Shown here one piece after another: positions 32,178 through 43,140 of a stretch of 64,000 nucleotides of DNA (position 1 is its first letter; every line of letters starts with the position of its first letter). This stretch comes from Acridotheres tristis (Eukaryota; Chordata; Aves; Passeriformes; Sturnidae). Both the position numbers and the translations under genes were made by a program. The stretch lies in assembly GCA_037013685.1 (NCBI GenBank), contig CM072891.1, positions 19,816,501 to 19,880,500 of the forward strand, in the 5' to 3' direction. A model generated the notes under the pieces. It searched no databases. It was not told where the DNA came from and worked only from the letters and a program-made list of their open reading frames with translations.

Positions 32178-34842
32178 GTGAGTACAGAGTCTCTTGCCCT
32201 CCTCTCCCAGGCAGTGTTATCTGCTGGGGCTGCTGGACTCTGAGGTTTTGTATTCACTTCACCCTCCCTTCAAATTCCATTTCCTAGTGGGCTCCACCAG
32301 GGTGGAATTACTGCAGAGTGGCACCATGCTGCTTCAGGAGCAAAGGGTATCTTTGCTACCCATTTGGGGAATGTTCTTCAGTCACAGTCTCCCTGCATGG
32401 GGCCTGTCCAGCATTCTAGGGGCAATTTTGAAAGTACAACTCCTTAATGCTGAACCACCAGGAAGGAGTTTAAATGTGCTCTGTGTGTTTTGCTTGGTTT
32501 TAACTCTTTTATCCAACTCTGTGCCCTGAACATTGCACCAGTACCCAAATGGGCACTCATCACCGTGGCTGTGGCAGGGGCTGTTCTCCTCCTCCTCTTC
32601 CTCATCTGCATTGTCAAGTGCTGCTGCAGCAAGAAGAAGCCCAAGAAGAAGGAGAGGATCGGCCTGTGTGCCGTCAACAACTCCACCACGACCAATCTTG
32701 TGCGTCCTGCCTTCCCCTCAATCCCACCTCCCTCCTCCCTGAGGGGTTTGCTGCTGCACTGCCCAGCCCCGGGGATGGTGGGAGCACGGCATGGCAGGGA
32801 CACGGCTGAATGCATCCTGAGGGTAGTGTTGCTCTCTGCCACAGGTCCAGCCTGAGATGGAGGACTTGGAGTGGGAAGTAGAGCAGAAGCGGCGAGGAAA
32901 GCTGCAGTACTCCCTGGAGTACAACTTCCGCCTACAGGAGGTGGGGATGCTCGTGGCCGTGGCACAGCAGGGAAAAGCCATGCTCTTGCATGGTCACTCT
33001 TTGCTGCCCACTGGGGTGGATGTACCCTCTCCCACCTGCCTGCAGCCCCCCAGCTCTCATGCCTGCATGGTGTGAAGGCGTTCCTCACTGTTGCTCTCAT
33101 TTCCCACGGAGCCCCCAGCTGGCTGACCCCATCTCCTCCACCCAGTGACCTTGTGCCTCACTCCTCTCCAGCTGAAGGTTGGTGTGAAGCAGGCGGTTGA
33201 GCTGAAGGCCATGGACAGTGGTGGCACGTCTGACCCATATGTGATTGTCTACCTAACGTCTGATATGAGGAAGAGATATGAGACCAAGGTTTACCGCAAG
33301 ACCCTGAACCCCATCTTCAATGAGAGCTTCACTTTCCAGGTACTAACCAAAGCCAATGATGTTTTCTTTGGTCCCATAAACCGTGTTGCATAGACACTGC
33401 TCCCTGGGCAAAAACCTCTCCAGACAGGGAGATGCTTGTGCAATCAGAACTGGGAAATGTGAGAGAGGAATACCCTCATGGGGCAGGGCTGCCACTGACG
33501 AGTGAGTCCAGGCTTTTGGGTCCTCCCCTGCAGGTACCCCAGGCTGAGGTGTCTGAATCCACACTGGTGATGCAGATCTATGACTTCAACCGCTTTGCCA
33601 AGCATGACATCATTGGTGAGGTGCGGCTGCCCCTGGCCAGTGTCAACCTGCAGCATGTCATCGAGCAGTGGAGTGACCTGGCGGTGGCCAGTAAAGTGGA
33701 GGTTGGTCCTGGTGGCTGGGAAACTCTGCTGGGAGGGATGTGCTCTTGCTTGGCTTCCACCACCCCAAGAAGCAAGCCCTTAGGGGCAAGCATGAGAGTT
33801 GGGGAGACTCAGGAAACCTGGGGCCAGACTGGTATTCCAGCCTCAGGTGAGCTGGCTGCTCTGGCTGGTGCTAATTACTGGCATGTCTCCATCAGGAAGA
33901 GCATCTGGGTGAGATCTGCTTCTCACTGCGCTACGTCCCCAGCACTGGCAAGCTGACAGTGCTCATCCTGGAAGCCAAGCAGCTGAAACGGATGGACTCT
34001 AATGGACTCTCAGGTCAGTAGGGGCTGCCTGTGCTCAGACCTTCCTCAGGAGTGGCACCAAGAGCTGCAATGCCTTAAAAACTCTTGGTGTTAAGACCTG
34101 CTTCCTGCTGCCACATATTCAGCCCTTGGCTGACTCCCAGCCTCCCCCAGCACAGACACTCCAGCTTTGGGCAGTGCTGGAGGTATCTCCCAGGAGGAGA
34201 TGTCATGGCTGAATTGTACAGGGAGCTTGGCAGGAGGAAGTGAGCTCTGAGGTGGTTGTCTCACCATGAGGAGTGACAAGTGGGATGCCATGGTCTCCTT
34301 GGGAATGGCTCAGGAAAGCTGTTTTGTGGCTGAGTTCTTCAGTCAAAAACTGTCACTTGTGCCAGGTGTGCCCTCTCTCTCTTCAGATCCTTTTGTCAAG
34401 GTGCATCTCATACTGAACAGAAAGAAATGGAAGAAAAAAAGGACAAGTGTGAAGAAAAACACCTTAAGCCCTTACTTCAACGAGGTGTTTGTTTTTGAGG
34501 TGCCTTTCAGTCAGATCCAGGTGGGTTTCCCTGAAGTGCCCAGGGCTGAGCAGGTCCCCACTGCAGCAAACCCCTTCCTACTGACCCTCTTTCTTGTGTC
34601 CCCTCCAGAATGTGGACGTGGTCATCTCTGTCTGGGATCATGACAAAGTGACCAAGAATGAGCCCATCGGCAAACTCTTCCTGGGCTGCCGAGCCACAGG
34701 CAACCAGCTGCGGCACTGGTCCGACATGCTGTCCAACCCACGCCGGCCCCTCGCCCAGTGGCACATCCTGCAGCCCCCAGAGGTGGTGGACAAAGCCCTG
34801 GGACTGAAGTCCCACCTCAAGCTGCCCCTGCACTCCAGATAG
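32075..34842 (+). CDS. SYT8: Synaptotagmin 8, complete coding region
   Basis: Membrane-anchored tandem C2-domain protein of the synaptotagmin family. Eight coding exons (32075-32177, 32542-32699, 32845-32940, 33172-33339, 33534-33701, 33896-34013, 34387-34520 and 34609-34842) are GT-AG and in frame, 392 residues. A short luminal N-terminus is followed by a transmembrane helix (about 38-59, [20 protein letters not shown]), a CCC cluster for likely palmitoylation and a Lys-rich stretch. C2A starts near GKLQYSLEY (105) and C2B near [13 protein letters not shown] (232), with the WHIL motif at 366-369. C2A calcium loops hold Asp134, Asp140, Asp192, Asn194 and Asp200. C2B holds Asp265, Asp271, Asp325, Asp327 and Glu333. 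The position between CTSD and TNNI2 identifies it as SYT8 rather than a closer SYT1/2/5 relative. Calcium dependence of the protein is uncertain. Confidence 0.95.
32542..32699 (+). CDS. SYT8: SYT8 coding exon 2 (transmembrane)
   Basis: 158 bp after acceptor CACCAG encode [27 protein letters not shown] and a Lys-rich stop-transfer segment SKKKPKKKE, ending phase 0 at CTT|GTGCGT. Confidence 0.93.
32845..32940 (+). CDS. SYT8: SYT8 coding exon 3 (linker and C2A start)
   Basis: 96 bp encode an acidic linker [18 protein letters not shown] and then [14 protein letters not shown], the first strand of C2A. Donor GAG|GTGGGG. Confidence 0.94.
33172..33339 (+). CDS. SYT8: SYT8 coding exon 4 (C2A)
   Basis: 168 bp encode the first C2A calcium loop [11 protein letters not shown], the polybasic-adjacent [14 protein letters not shown] and FNESFTFQ. 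Phase 0 at both ends. Confidence 0.96.
33534..33701 (+). CDS. SYT8: SYT8 coding exon 5 (C2A loop 3)
   Basis: 168 bp encode [20 protein letters not shown], the third calcium loop with Asn in place of one usual Asp, then [12 protein letters not shown]. Phase 0 at both ends. Confidence 0.95.
33896..34013 (+). CDS. SYT8: SYT8 coding exon 6 (C2B start)
   Basis: 118 bp encode [20 protein letters not shown] and [15 protein letters not shown], ending phase 1 at CAG|GTCAGT so that the next exon completes the loop Asp. Confidence 0.95.
34387..34520 (+). CDS. SYT8: SYT8 coding exon 7 (C2B)
   Basis: 134 bp complete Asp271, then encode [34 protein letters not shown] and FEVPFSQIQ. The KKWKKKR polybasic patch is the family's phosphoinositide/SNARE-binding strand. 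Confidence 0.96.
34609..34842 (+). CDS. SYT8: SYT8 terminal coding exon
   Basis: 234 bp including TAG encode [39 protein letters not shown] and a short tail ending LPLHSR. The HWSDML and WHxL motifs are diagnostic of synaptotagmin C2B. Confidence 0.96.
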   Translation, partial: NVDVVISVWDHDKVTKNEPIGKLFLGCRATGNQLRHWSDMLSNPRRPLAQWHILQPPEVVDKALGLKSHLKLPLHSR

Positions 34843-35119
34843 TGGGGATTTCCTTCTCCACCCAGGGAGCAGGATGGTGGGCTTGTGGAGGGGCTTCTGC
34901 TCAGCAAGCTCTAGACATGTTGGTCCCAGCTCATTGTCAGCAAAGAGAGCTTTGGGACTCCTTCTGGCCAAGAGATGATCTGGCTGCTGGTGCAACTCAT
35001 GCTCTGTGTAATGCCTGGGGCAGGGCAGCTCAGCATTCCAGAACAAGGACGTGGAGCAGAGGGTGCTAGAGGGGATGGCATGGATGTAGGAGCCAGCTCA
35101 TCCCAACTGCTCATGGGCT

Positions 35120-35132
35120 GGGGGGGGGGGGG
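35120..35132. repeat. G13 homopolymer
   Basis: Thirteen consecutive G in the SYT8 3' flank. Potential quadruplex-forming DNA and a likely spot for sequencing length error. Confidence 0.9.
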
Positions 35133-35483
35133 AATACTCAGAGCTTCAGGCTCATGCAAAACAGAGTCCATTAGTATTTATAAAGCAGAGGGTTAATGTG
35201 CCAGTGGCCTTGGTAGAAAGTTTCTTTAGTTGTGAATAACTTGGCAAGAAGTGTGTTCCTGGAAAGGCTTCATGTGTCCTGTGAAGGATTTTAAACAAGA
35301 CCAAGGTATTGAAGAATGTAAGAGGCTTGAGAGAAGGAATACATATGGATGAGGAAAGTGTTGGAGATGTCAGACTAGCTATTTAGTGCCTCTGCAACGT
35401 GTGTTCTGTCCTGGCTAGAGGCTAAATGAAAAGCAATGTGGCTTCACACTTAGCCCATTCTCAGCCCATGATGATTTGTGCAC

Positions 35484-35489
35484 ATTAAA
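35484..35489 (+). terminator. SYT8: Possible SYT8 polyadenylation signal (ATTAAA)
   Basis: ATTAAA followed by a TGTGG-rich stretch, 0.64 kb past the stop. No AATAAA was seen between the stop and here. This is only a candidate. Confidence 0.3.
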
Positions 35490-38400
35490 ATGTGGCTCAG
35501 GCTCTTGGACTCACCAGTGACCATCCCCATGGACCACACAGATGAAGATGCACAGTGTCAGCTCCATTCACCTCACGTGGTCCTACAGCAATGGCACAGC
35601 AAGGTTTGCACCTCTGGCACCTGGAGTCCTGCCGAGGTGGAGGGGCTGAGGCTCTTGCTTTCACACTGTGATCACACCACCCTGGTAAAGGCTGGCTTGC
35701 AGCCCTCACGTCACTTCTGGGCAGGTTTCATGTTTAATCTGGGAGGTTTTGTGTGGCCACATGTCCTGCCCCACCCTGCTTTGTGGGGCCTTAGTGTGGG
35801 GGCTACATGAGTAAAGATCTCTCCTGGAAGGATGAGGGCATGGGAGTGGTGGCCCTACATGCCCTTGAATATGCTGCAATTTGGGGTGACTCCAGAGCAG
35901 CTTCTCTGAGCCATCTGCAGGAGGAAGCTCCCTGCACTGGGCTAGAGGAAGAGGGAATTGCTCCTGTTCTAAAGTGCTTCTGCTACAAAGCAGCCACAGA
36001 ACACAAGATCTGGGCTCATGCTGTGGAACTTTGGGCCTAAAGACAAAAGTCCTTTTCACCACAGGGAGCTGCAGGCACAGCGCTAATAGCTATTGCCTGG
36101 GCTCTGGAGGGGAGAGAGCCTGGCACATTAATGAAAAGCTATTAATATTAAAAAGCAGTTAATCTGTGATTACCCAGAGCTCCACAGAGCGACTATCCAA
36201 GAGTTAAACAAACACGTAGCTGAGGAAGATTATGAAAAGTCTCGATAGAGATTAATGACCTGAGCTTAACCATAAAAAGCTGCTGCTGTGTCTGCCTCCT
36301 GATGAATATTCTCCAGGCTTCGCTGTGGCTGTGAGGAGGGGAGAAATGACAGGGTGGTTTTGAGATGACTGTAACAAGTGAAGTGTGGCTTCTGCTGGGG
36401 AAACAGCATCTGCTGGCAACCACTAATGAGATGGAGGAGGAAATCAGTCACCTGAGAAAGACTTGTAAAGGGATGTTTTAAAGCCTCAGCCTTCAGTCTC
36501 AACTTTAGAATCAGCCTAGAACAGGCTGTGCAGAAGGGAACATCTCTGAATTGGGCTTGAGGTTCCAAATCTATTGCCAAGTTGGTTTTTGGTGATGCTG
36601 TTGAGGTGATTTAGGGCCATGCAGCATTGAGAAAGGGCTTTTGGAGGTTTGGAACAGGCAGTTCTTATTTTTTGTGTGTATGTATGTTTTTTCCAGTCCC
36701 TCTATTTTGAAGTCATAGCCTTGAGCTTCACTGCATAATTTATGGGGCTGGGCATAAAAGTATGTGCCTATTAGTCCCAAAACAGATGCAATTGAAGGAA
36801 ATGCAGAGACAGCCCCCTCTTGAGAAAAGTTACTCCCCATACCAGTGCCTGCCTCTTCCCTCCCCAGCTTTGGCCTTGCTCAGTGCTGGGTGAGCAGAGC
36901 TGGAGAGGGAAGCCCATGGTGCTTTCAGGGGAAAGGCCAGGGAACGTGGGAGTGAGCACCCAGCTGAGCTGGCTCTGGGCAACCTGGAGCGAGCCTTTGT
37001 GCAGTAAAACTCAGCAAACCGAGTTGTTTGTTCAGGAGGGAGAGGCGAGCAGGTGGGGATGTTCTCCACCCAGCTCCAGTTTTTAATGCACTGCCAAGGC
37101 TGCTTTCCCCCCCGTCATCATTTCTCCTTCTCAGTAAGCCTTGTGTGCTTACAGCACGGCTTTGAGCACTGTCCTCCCCTGGCAGGATCCTCTTAGTATC
37201 TGCTGGCAGCTGTTTGAAGCAGGGCTGGTGGATGTGGGCTTCATTTCATGCCTTATTTCACCCCAAATGAACACAGCCTGCTCGGCAGCCTGTTTGCAGG
37301 AAGGCAGACAGCCCTGTCTCGTGTGCAAGCCATCTCCTTTTCACCTCCCTGTGGCCTTGGCGGGGCTGGCTGTCCCTCATCCATCAAAGCCAGATGTCTG
37401 AGCATCTTCTGCCTCACCAATGCTCCTCCTGCACTTGGAGGGTAGAAGATGCCACAAGAAGAGACGTAAAGGATGGGGAAAACTCCCAGCGCCTCCTCAG
37501 CTTGTGCCTGTGCTGGATTCCCGTGCCTGCATCTAGAGGGCAGGGCAGTACGTGCTCTGGGCTGTGTCATCTGCTCTGTGGCCCCCATTAGAGCCTCACC
37601 AGCCAAGATTTCTTCTTCTGGAGATGGAGCCAGTGTTCAAGAGGGAGAGAAAGCAGCGATGCTGTGCAAGCCCGTTCCCATGGCTGCACAGCCCCTTGGT
37701 AGCCATGTGGGTGTCTCAGTGCCTTTTTCCAGAAGGCAGGAGGTGGATGGGGAGTTTGTCTCTCTGCATTTAATTTGCAGCTTTGCAGGTCAGTGGCAAG
37801 GCAAAAAGCAGGGCTTGGGCCAAGCACAGGTCTGTTAAAAGAGACAAGAAGCACCGAAAATTGAGACGTTTGTTTATTATTAAGATTTATAATCTCAATT
37901 ATTTACATCCAGATCCAAGACTTCTGACCTCCAGAACTCCCTCCCAAAGTGAATTATTCCCTCATTCAGTATTTTTTTTGTTATTTGTCTCTGCACTCAA
38001 GGAAATAAAATGGGAGGGCTGCACAAGGAGAAGGCTGAGCCTCATATGTGCTTGTCACCAGTCGTCTGCAGTGAGACAAAAATGATTATGAGTTGTCATC
38101 GTTCGGCCTGGGTATGGGCTGGCTGTCATCCAGCCACAGATTTTTTGGCTAGTCTTAGAGATTTTGAGAGCTGGAGAGCATCTAAGCTCTTCTCACTAGG
38201 AACAAACATGCCTGCTTTATAAATATTCCTTAGCTAGCATCTTTATGCCTTGCAGTTTTATGGGCAAAATGTGTACGTTTGTCATGCATGGGATTATTTT
38301 TTAAAAGTGCCAGCTCCTGGATCCTTATCCCTAGTTACCTTTTTATATCCTCTTTCCTCTACCCTTTTCTTCCCCTTTTCCCTCCTCCCTTTTCTCAGCC

Positions 38401-41400
38401 CCTTTCCCCTACTCTGACTGCTGCTGTGGCTCTTGTATCTGTTCTTTCCCCAGGCTGGGCTTGCTTTGCTTCTGGATACAGAAATATTGTTTGGACCACT
38501 TTACATCTCAATGCACCTTGCCCTGCCATGGGCAGGAAGGGGCTGGTAGAAGCTCTAGACAGTCCACTCTGAGAAACAGGAATAATAATGGGTGCACAGA
38601 GGTGCTTCCCAAAGTTCCAATTTGAACTTTGTGGGCAGACCTGGAAAAAACAGACTTCTCATTTCTCCATATTTCAGGTCTAAGTAGGATGGAACCAAAG
38701 GAGAAGCAGCATGAGGATTTCATAGCTTTCATGTTGCTGGGCAAAATATGCTCCCTGAAGAAGTTCGGGGTGAATGGGTACCCATCAATGATGACTTGTT
38801 GCATGTCAACAAGATGGGAATTTCTCAACCAGCTTTGCTGACTTTACAGAGAGGTGATGAAACTCCTGCAGGCACTTATTGCCACTCAATTTGAGCAGAA
38901 ACATGTAGAGAGTCAGGAAGAGGAGTTTAACTGAGCTGAAAAGAGGCCTTGACCTGCAAACAGCCCAACCTGTATCGTGTTTTACATTCTGTGAGCAGCA
39001 TCTGGGAAGATGGTGGGTTTGCAAACAAGTGTTCCATCACCCTGCTCATGAACGTGGACATTGTAGATGTCCTTGTCTGAGCCTGAAAATCTCTGTGTGG
39101 GAAATGGGCACTTTGAGTTGTGAATTAGTCATTGCTGACTTAGTAAAAGAAACATTGCCCCCTTGGAAGAGCTGGTGAAGAGCTCGGTGCCTGTGAAAGA
39201 GGTGGCTGTCTCACGTGGAAACCAGCCCAGGTGGCATCTGGTTTTGCCCTGGATAGAGAGCGTTTTCCTCTTAACTTTTGCACACAAGCCAGAGCAGTTT
39301 AGACATAGAAGCCTGAATCTTGGCATTAAGGTTTTCACTTAAGACAGTCCAGTTAAAACCCTTGGCTTTGGTGTTCACTCTGGATTTGACAAAGGCCTCT
39401 GCTGAAGGTTTATCTGCTTTGGATGCACTCATCCCACATCACCCCCAACTTTTGCACATGGGCTAAACTCAGGTCTGCCTTCATAAAAGGAAATTCATGT
39501 CTCAGATACTCTGTGAATTAACTGGCTCTGGGGATGTTCTTGAGAGATGCTCAGTGGGATTGGATGTTGAGTTTTCCTGGCTCAGCCTTCTCCTACTCTG
39601 AGTTCACCCCCTCTGTTGCCCAACCTGAATGAGAAGCTCCTCCAGAAGAGCTTCCAGAGGCCCATCTCCCTGCAGCTGTCTTCTCCCAAGGCTTTCTCAG
39701 TGTGTGCAGGTAGGTGAGGCTGCTAAGGTCTTTGCAGCTGACAGCTTTCTTTTTTTTGTAAAATGAGGTGTCTGGGATCACAGAGCATTACAAAAAGCCA
39801 ATGTGATTGGAATGGATAAGTTCTGGAAAATCACTCCTTGCACGACTATTGGTTTGTAGAGGAATTGCTGATCTTGGGGAGAGAAGAGCTTTGTGATTTA
39901 TTAGTGTTTCTTGAGCTCTATGGCCTTTTATTTTTTTTAAGTAACATCATGTTCTTGCTGCTGCTTTGTCTTGGCACAGAGAGCCTGAAAGACCTTTTGA
40001 GAGCAAAGACATGTTTCAGCCATACTCATTTGAGCACACAGAGGTCTCAGCTTGTTCCTCAGACACGTTCTGGGTCATACTCTGGTCTTAGCCAGGCTTT
40101 GAGGATGTGCATATACATGAAGGATTGTGATCAGGTGTTGGGTCACTTCGGTAATACTATCCAGGGGCAGGCTGGGTGGAAATTCCAGAGGGATCGCCTC
40201 CTGTACACATTAAATGCTGAAGGCCTGGGCACAGACCAGCCCTGGTCAGAGGTGTTCACTTTCCAGGGGGCTGCCAACTCAGCCTGGATATGGATATGGA
40301 AGCAGGGCCACAGTGTAGGAGAGTCAAAGGCTTCTGTTCCTGGGCAGAAGTGAGAAAAGCTTCTGAGAGGAGTGAGGTTTGTGGCCAGGGCTGTGCTGGG
40401 AACTGAGTGACCCTAACCCTGGCTATGAACACAGACTCTCCATCACTGGAGACTGAAGCACCTATGTGCTACCATGGTCACAGGGGACTTCATCCAGAGT
40501 AGTTTTCTGGTTTTTGCCCTCTCCCTGAAGCCTCTCTTCACTCCTTTGTGTTTTCATTTTGAAATGCTGCCCTTCCTCCAGACTCTAGCTTGTAGTGAGC
40601 TGCAGGCTCACTCTTCCAGAAGCCCCCACCAAAGAGTGTCCCTTTGGAGTGGAAGGGATCATTAAAATGAATTGTTTCTCTTCAAGGCCAGTGTTTATAT
40701 CAAAAGCAGCCATGTGTGAGTACTTATGTGTGTCCATTGGGAGCTGTTCTGTTCCTACAGGCACTTGTCCAAGTTGGTGAGTATACAAGTGAAGTGCCTG
40801 AAGAGAAGGTTGGGGATGTGATGTCCACAGTCCTGCAATGTGGCAAGACACCCTGGTCACTCACCTGAGCACCATCAGCAGGAGGCAATGACTGCTTCAG
40901 CAAGATTGGTCTGCATGTCTCCTTGCTCATGCAGCTGGACAGATGAGTTTTTGTGGTCTCACCAGTCCTTTCCTTTATGTTTGGCAGATGGAAGAGGCTG
41001 AGAGCAGAGGGGCAGTCCACAACACAGGATCCCTGATGCAGGCCCACAGATCCCTGCCATGCCCATGGTGCATTCCTCTAGCTCAGGTGGAGGGAGATGA
41101 GGGAAAGGAACAAGGTCAGATGCTCCACAGGAAAGTACCCAAGTATGAACAGTGCATCCATTCCTGGTCCCTGCCTAATCACGTCAGTAATACCTAATAT
41201 TCAGAGCCAAACACCTCTTTGAAGGATGTGCCTGGAGCTTCCTTATGCCTTCCTTGAGCTTTTCTGCAAGGAACTTGTTCTTTCATCACTCAAACACTTA
41301 CATAATTCCTTTGGAAACTTCTGTCTTTCCTAATGTTAACCATGGCTTCTAACTTTGACACGGATTTGCTTTTCCGTTCTTCCTTCTCCTCACTGGGTTT

Positions 41401-41430
41401 CTTCCTCATGCCATTTAAGTCTGGTGCTTC

Positions 41431-41450
41431 TTTTTTTTTTTTTTTTTTTT
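41431..41450. repeat. T20 homopolymer
   Basis: Twenty consecutive T. On the minus strand it could be a poly(A) tail, but the flanking sequence resembles no processed transcript I recognise. Confidence 0.9.
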
Positions 41451-43053
41451 CTGGGAGAACTGCCCTGCAGCTTAACCCCTGTGCAAGGCAGCTCCATGGA
41501 AAGCCTTTGACCTTCTGCTCATCCTATTGCCACCCCTCACCACCCACTCCTCCCGTGTCATAGAAGCTCTTCTGTTGGCCAATATTTTGTTCATGAGACT
41601 TCTTTCTTTGAACTTCATTCTCCCAGTATATCAGGCCAACACTTTCCTGTCGCAAGGTGATAACCACACCCTTGAAATTCTGAGCAGATCTCTTTTGCTG
41701 TGCTGCATGTCTGGACTGCAGAATGCCTTCATCTCACAGAGCTGAAGGAAACTCCCTGGCTGTGGGGAATTTTGAATAGAGAACTCCCTCAGTTTTGATT
41801 CCTTCACCAAGAGCTGAGTGGCTCTCTGGGGGACTGATGGGCCAGCAGAGGCCAGAATGTGTAGCTGCAGCATTTCAAAGGGACACATCCTTTGGACCCA
41901 GCCCGGCCCAGGCTGGGAGTTTCTCCCTCCTCCACCTGGTCCCACGGCAAACCCCTGCAGGACACCAGCCCCATAGCAAGGACTTGCTCGTCCTTCAGCA
42001 GCATCTGCAGCACTACTTGCGTGGTGCTGAGGGTGGTGAAACAGGAAGCCTGCAGCAAGGGATTTGCCACTATCTATATAATGTCTGAGAGGCGCCTGGA
42101 AAATATTGTCAGGGCCATGTCTGAATCAGCCTAAAAAACCCCGGCTGGAAGAGGAGGGAGCGCCTGGCCTGGGGGAGGAGAGCAGGAGCTGTTTGGGTCC
42201 CTGTCTCCATGGGATCCCCTACACACACGCACTACATGTGCTGTGACCAGGGCTGGGGAATATTTCCAGCCACTTTTCCACCTGCTTCTCCTTCAGATCC
42301 ATGGAGATTTGGGTCTGGGTCATCCCACGGAGGGGATTACCCTTCTTGCTGTCTACGCTGCCTCTGCCTCTGCCTGGCTGGATTTGAGGCTTGAGGCTGC
42401 TTGCAGCAGATCTACAGCTTGTTTTTCAAAAATAATTGAGTTCTGTTGAAGTATTTCACACAGGGAAGAGCTGCAAAGTATTTCCCGTGTGAGGGAAATA
42501 ATTGAGATTAAAAAAGCGTGCTAGTGCTAGATGGCTTATTAAGGCATTGCTCTTGCATATGCTGTCAGCAGTGGATATTTGGGGTGCAAGCTCTTCTTTC
42601 TCTTCCTTCCTGAAGGGCAGAGTTGCTCCCAAGCCCTTGAAGGCAAATTGAGTCATGCCCTTGTCCATGGACAAGCCGCTCTGTGTATCCAAGGGGAAAT
42701 TTTAATTAGAAGCCTTGCAGATGGATGGCTGTGTGCAGGGAGCCTGGGCTCCCCACAGATTTGAAGCCATATCTATTGTCACTGGTTGGTGCAGGAGAAG
42801 AGAGAGGAAAGCTCCCTCCTTGGCACTTCTGAGGAAAAACACTTGCCCAGCTCCTCCAGATCCCACGGGTAGAAGATGTTCTCCTCCTCCCCACCCCTCC
42901 TTCCCTGGGGGCTGCCCTCTCCTGTTCTCCTGCTGGCCTGGCCTGCCCCAGCCAAGGGAGGTGCACAGGGGACTCTTGCACATCATTGGTCTGAGAAGGT
43001 CTCCATGCCCTTAAAGAGAAGGTGGATTTTCTGCTGAGCCACCCGAGAAGCCC

Positions 43054-43060
43054 TTTTATA
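43054..43060 (+). promoter_or_regulatory. TNNI2: TNNI2 TATA box
   Basis: TTTTATA lies about 25-30 bp before the inferred first exon start (~43085), consistent with the TATA-type promoter of fast troponin I genes. An inverted CCAAT (ATTGG) occurs ~75 bp further up, near 42983. Confidence 0.65.
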
Positions 43061-43084
43061 CCTCCTTACTCAGCCAGCTGCCTG

Positions 43085-43140
43085 CGGCTCGTCTGTCCAT
43101 CCTGTCCAGCCAGCACGACTCTGATTTTCTCCAGACTTGG
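43085..43140 (+). other. TNNI2: TNNI2 non-coding exon 1 (inferred)
   Basis: Inferred leader exon running from about 25 bp after the TATA box to a strong donor CTTGG|GTGAGC at 43141. It precedes the 1.7-kb intron 1 as in the quail gene. The start is approximate. Confidence 0.6.

Larger units (their letters stand above)
34843..43050. other. SYT8 3' flank to TNNI2 promoter, no gene recognised
   Basis: 8.2 kb without a protein I recognise on either strand. It includes a 13-G run (35120-35132), a TAAT-rich patch (36126-36260) and a 20-T run (41431-41450). It may hold upstream muscle control elements of TNNI2, but nothing specific is claimed. Confidence 0.6.

Noticed and set aside
41420..41460. 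T20 run as the tail of a processed pseudogene
   Set aside because: No transcript-like sequence, polyadenylation signal or target-site duplication could be recognised next to it.
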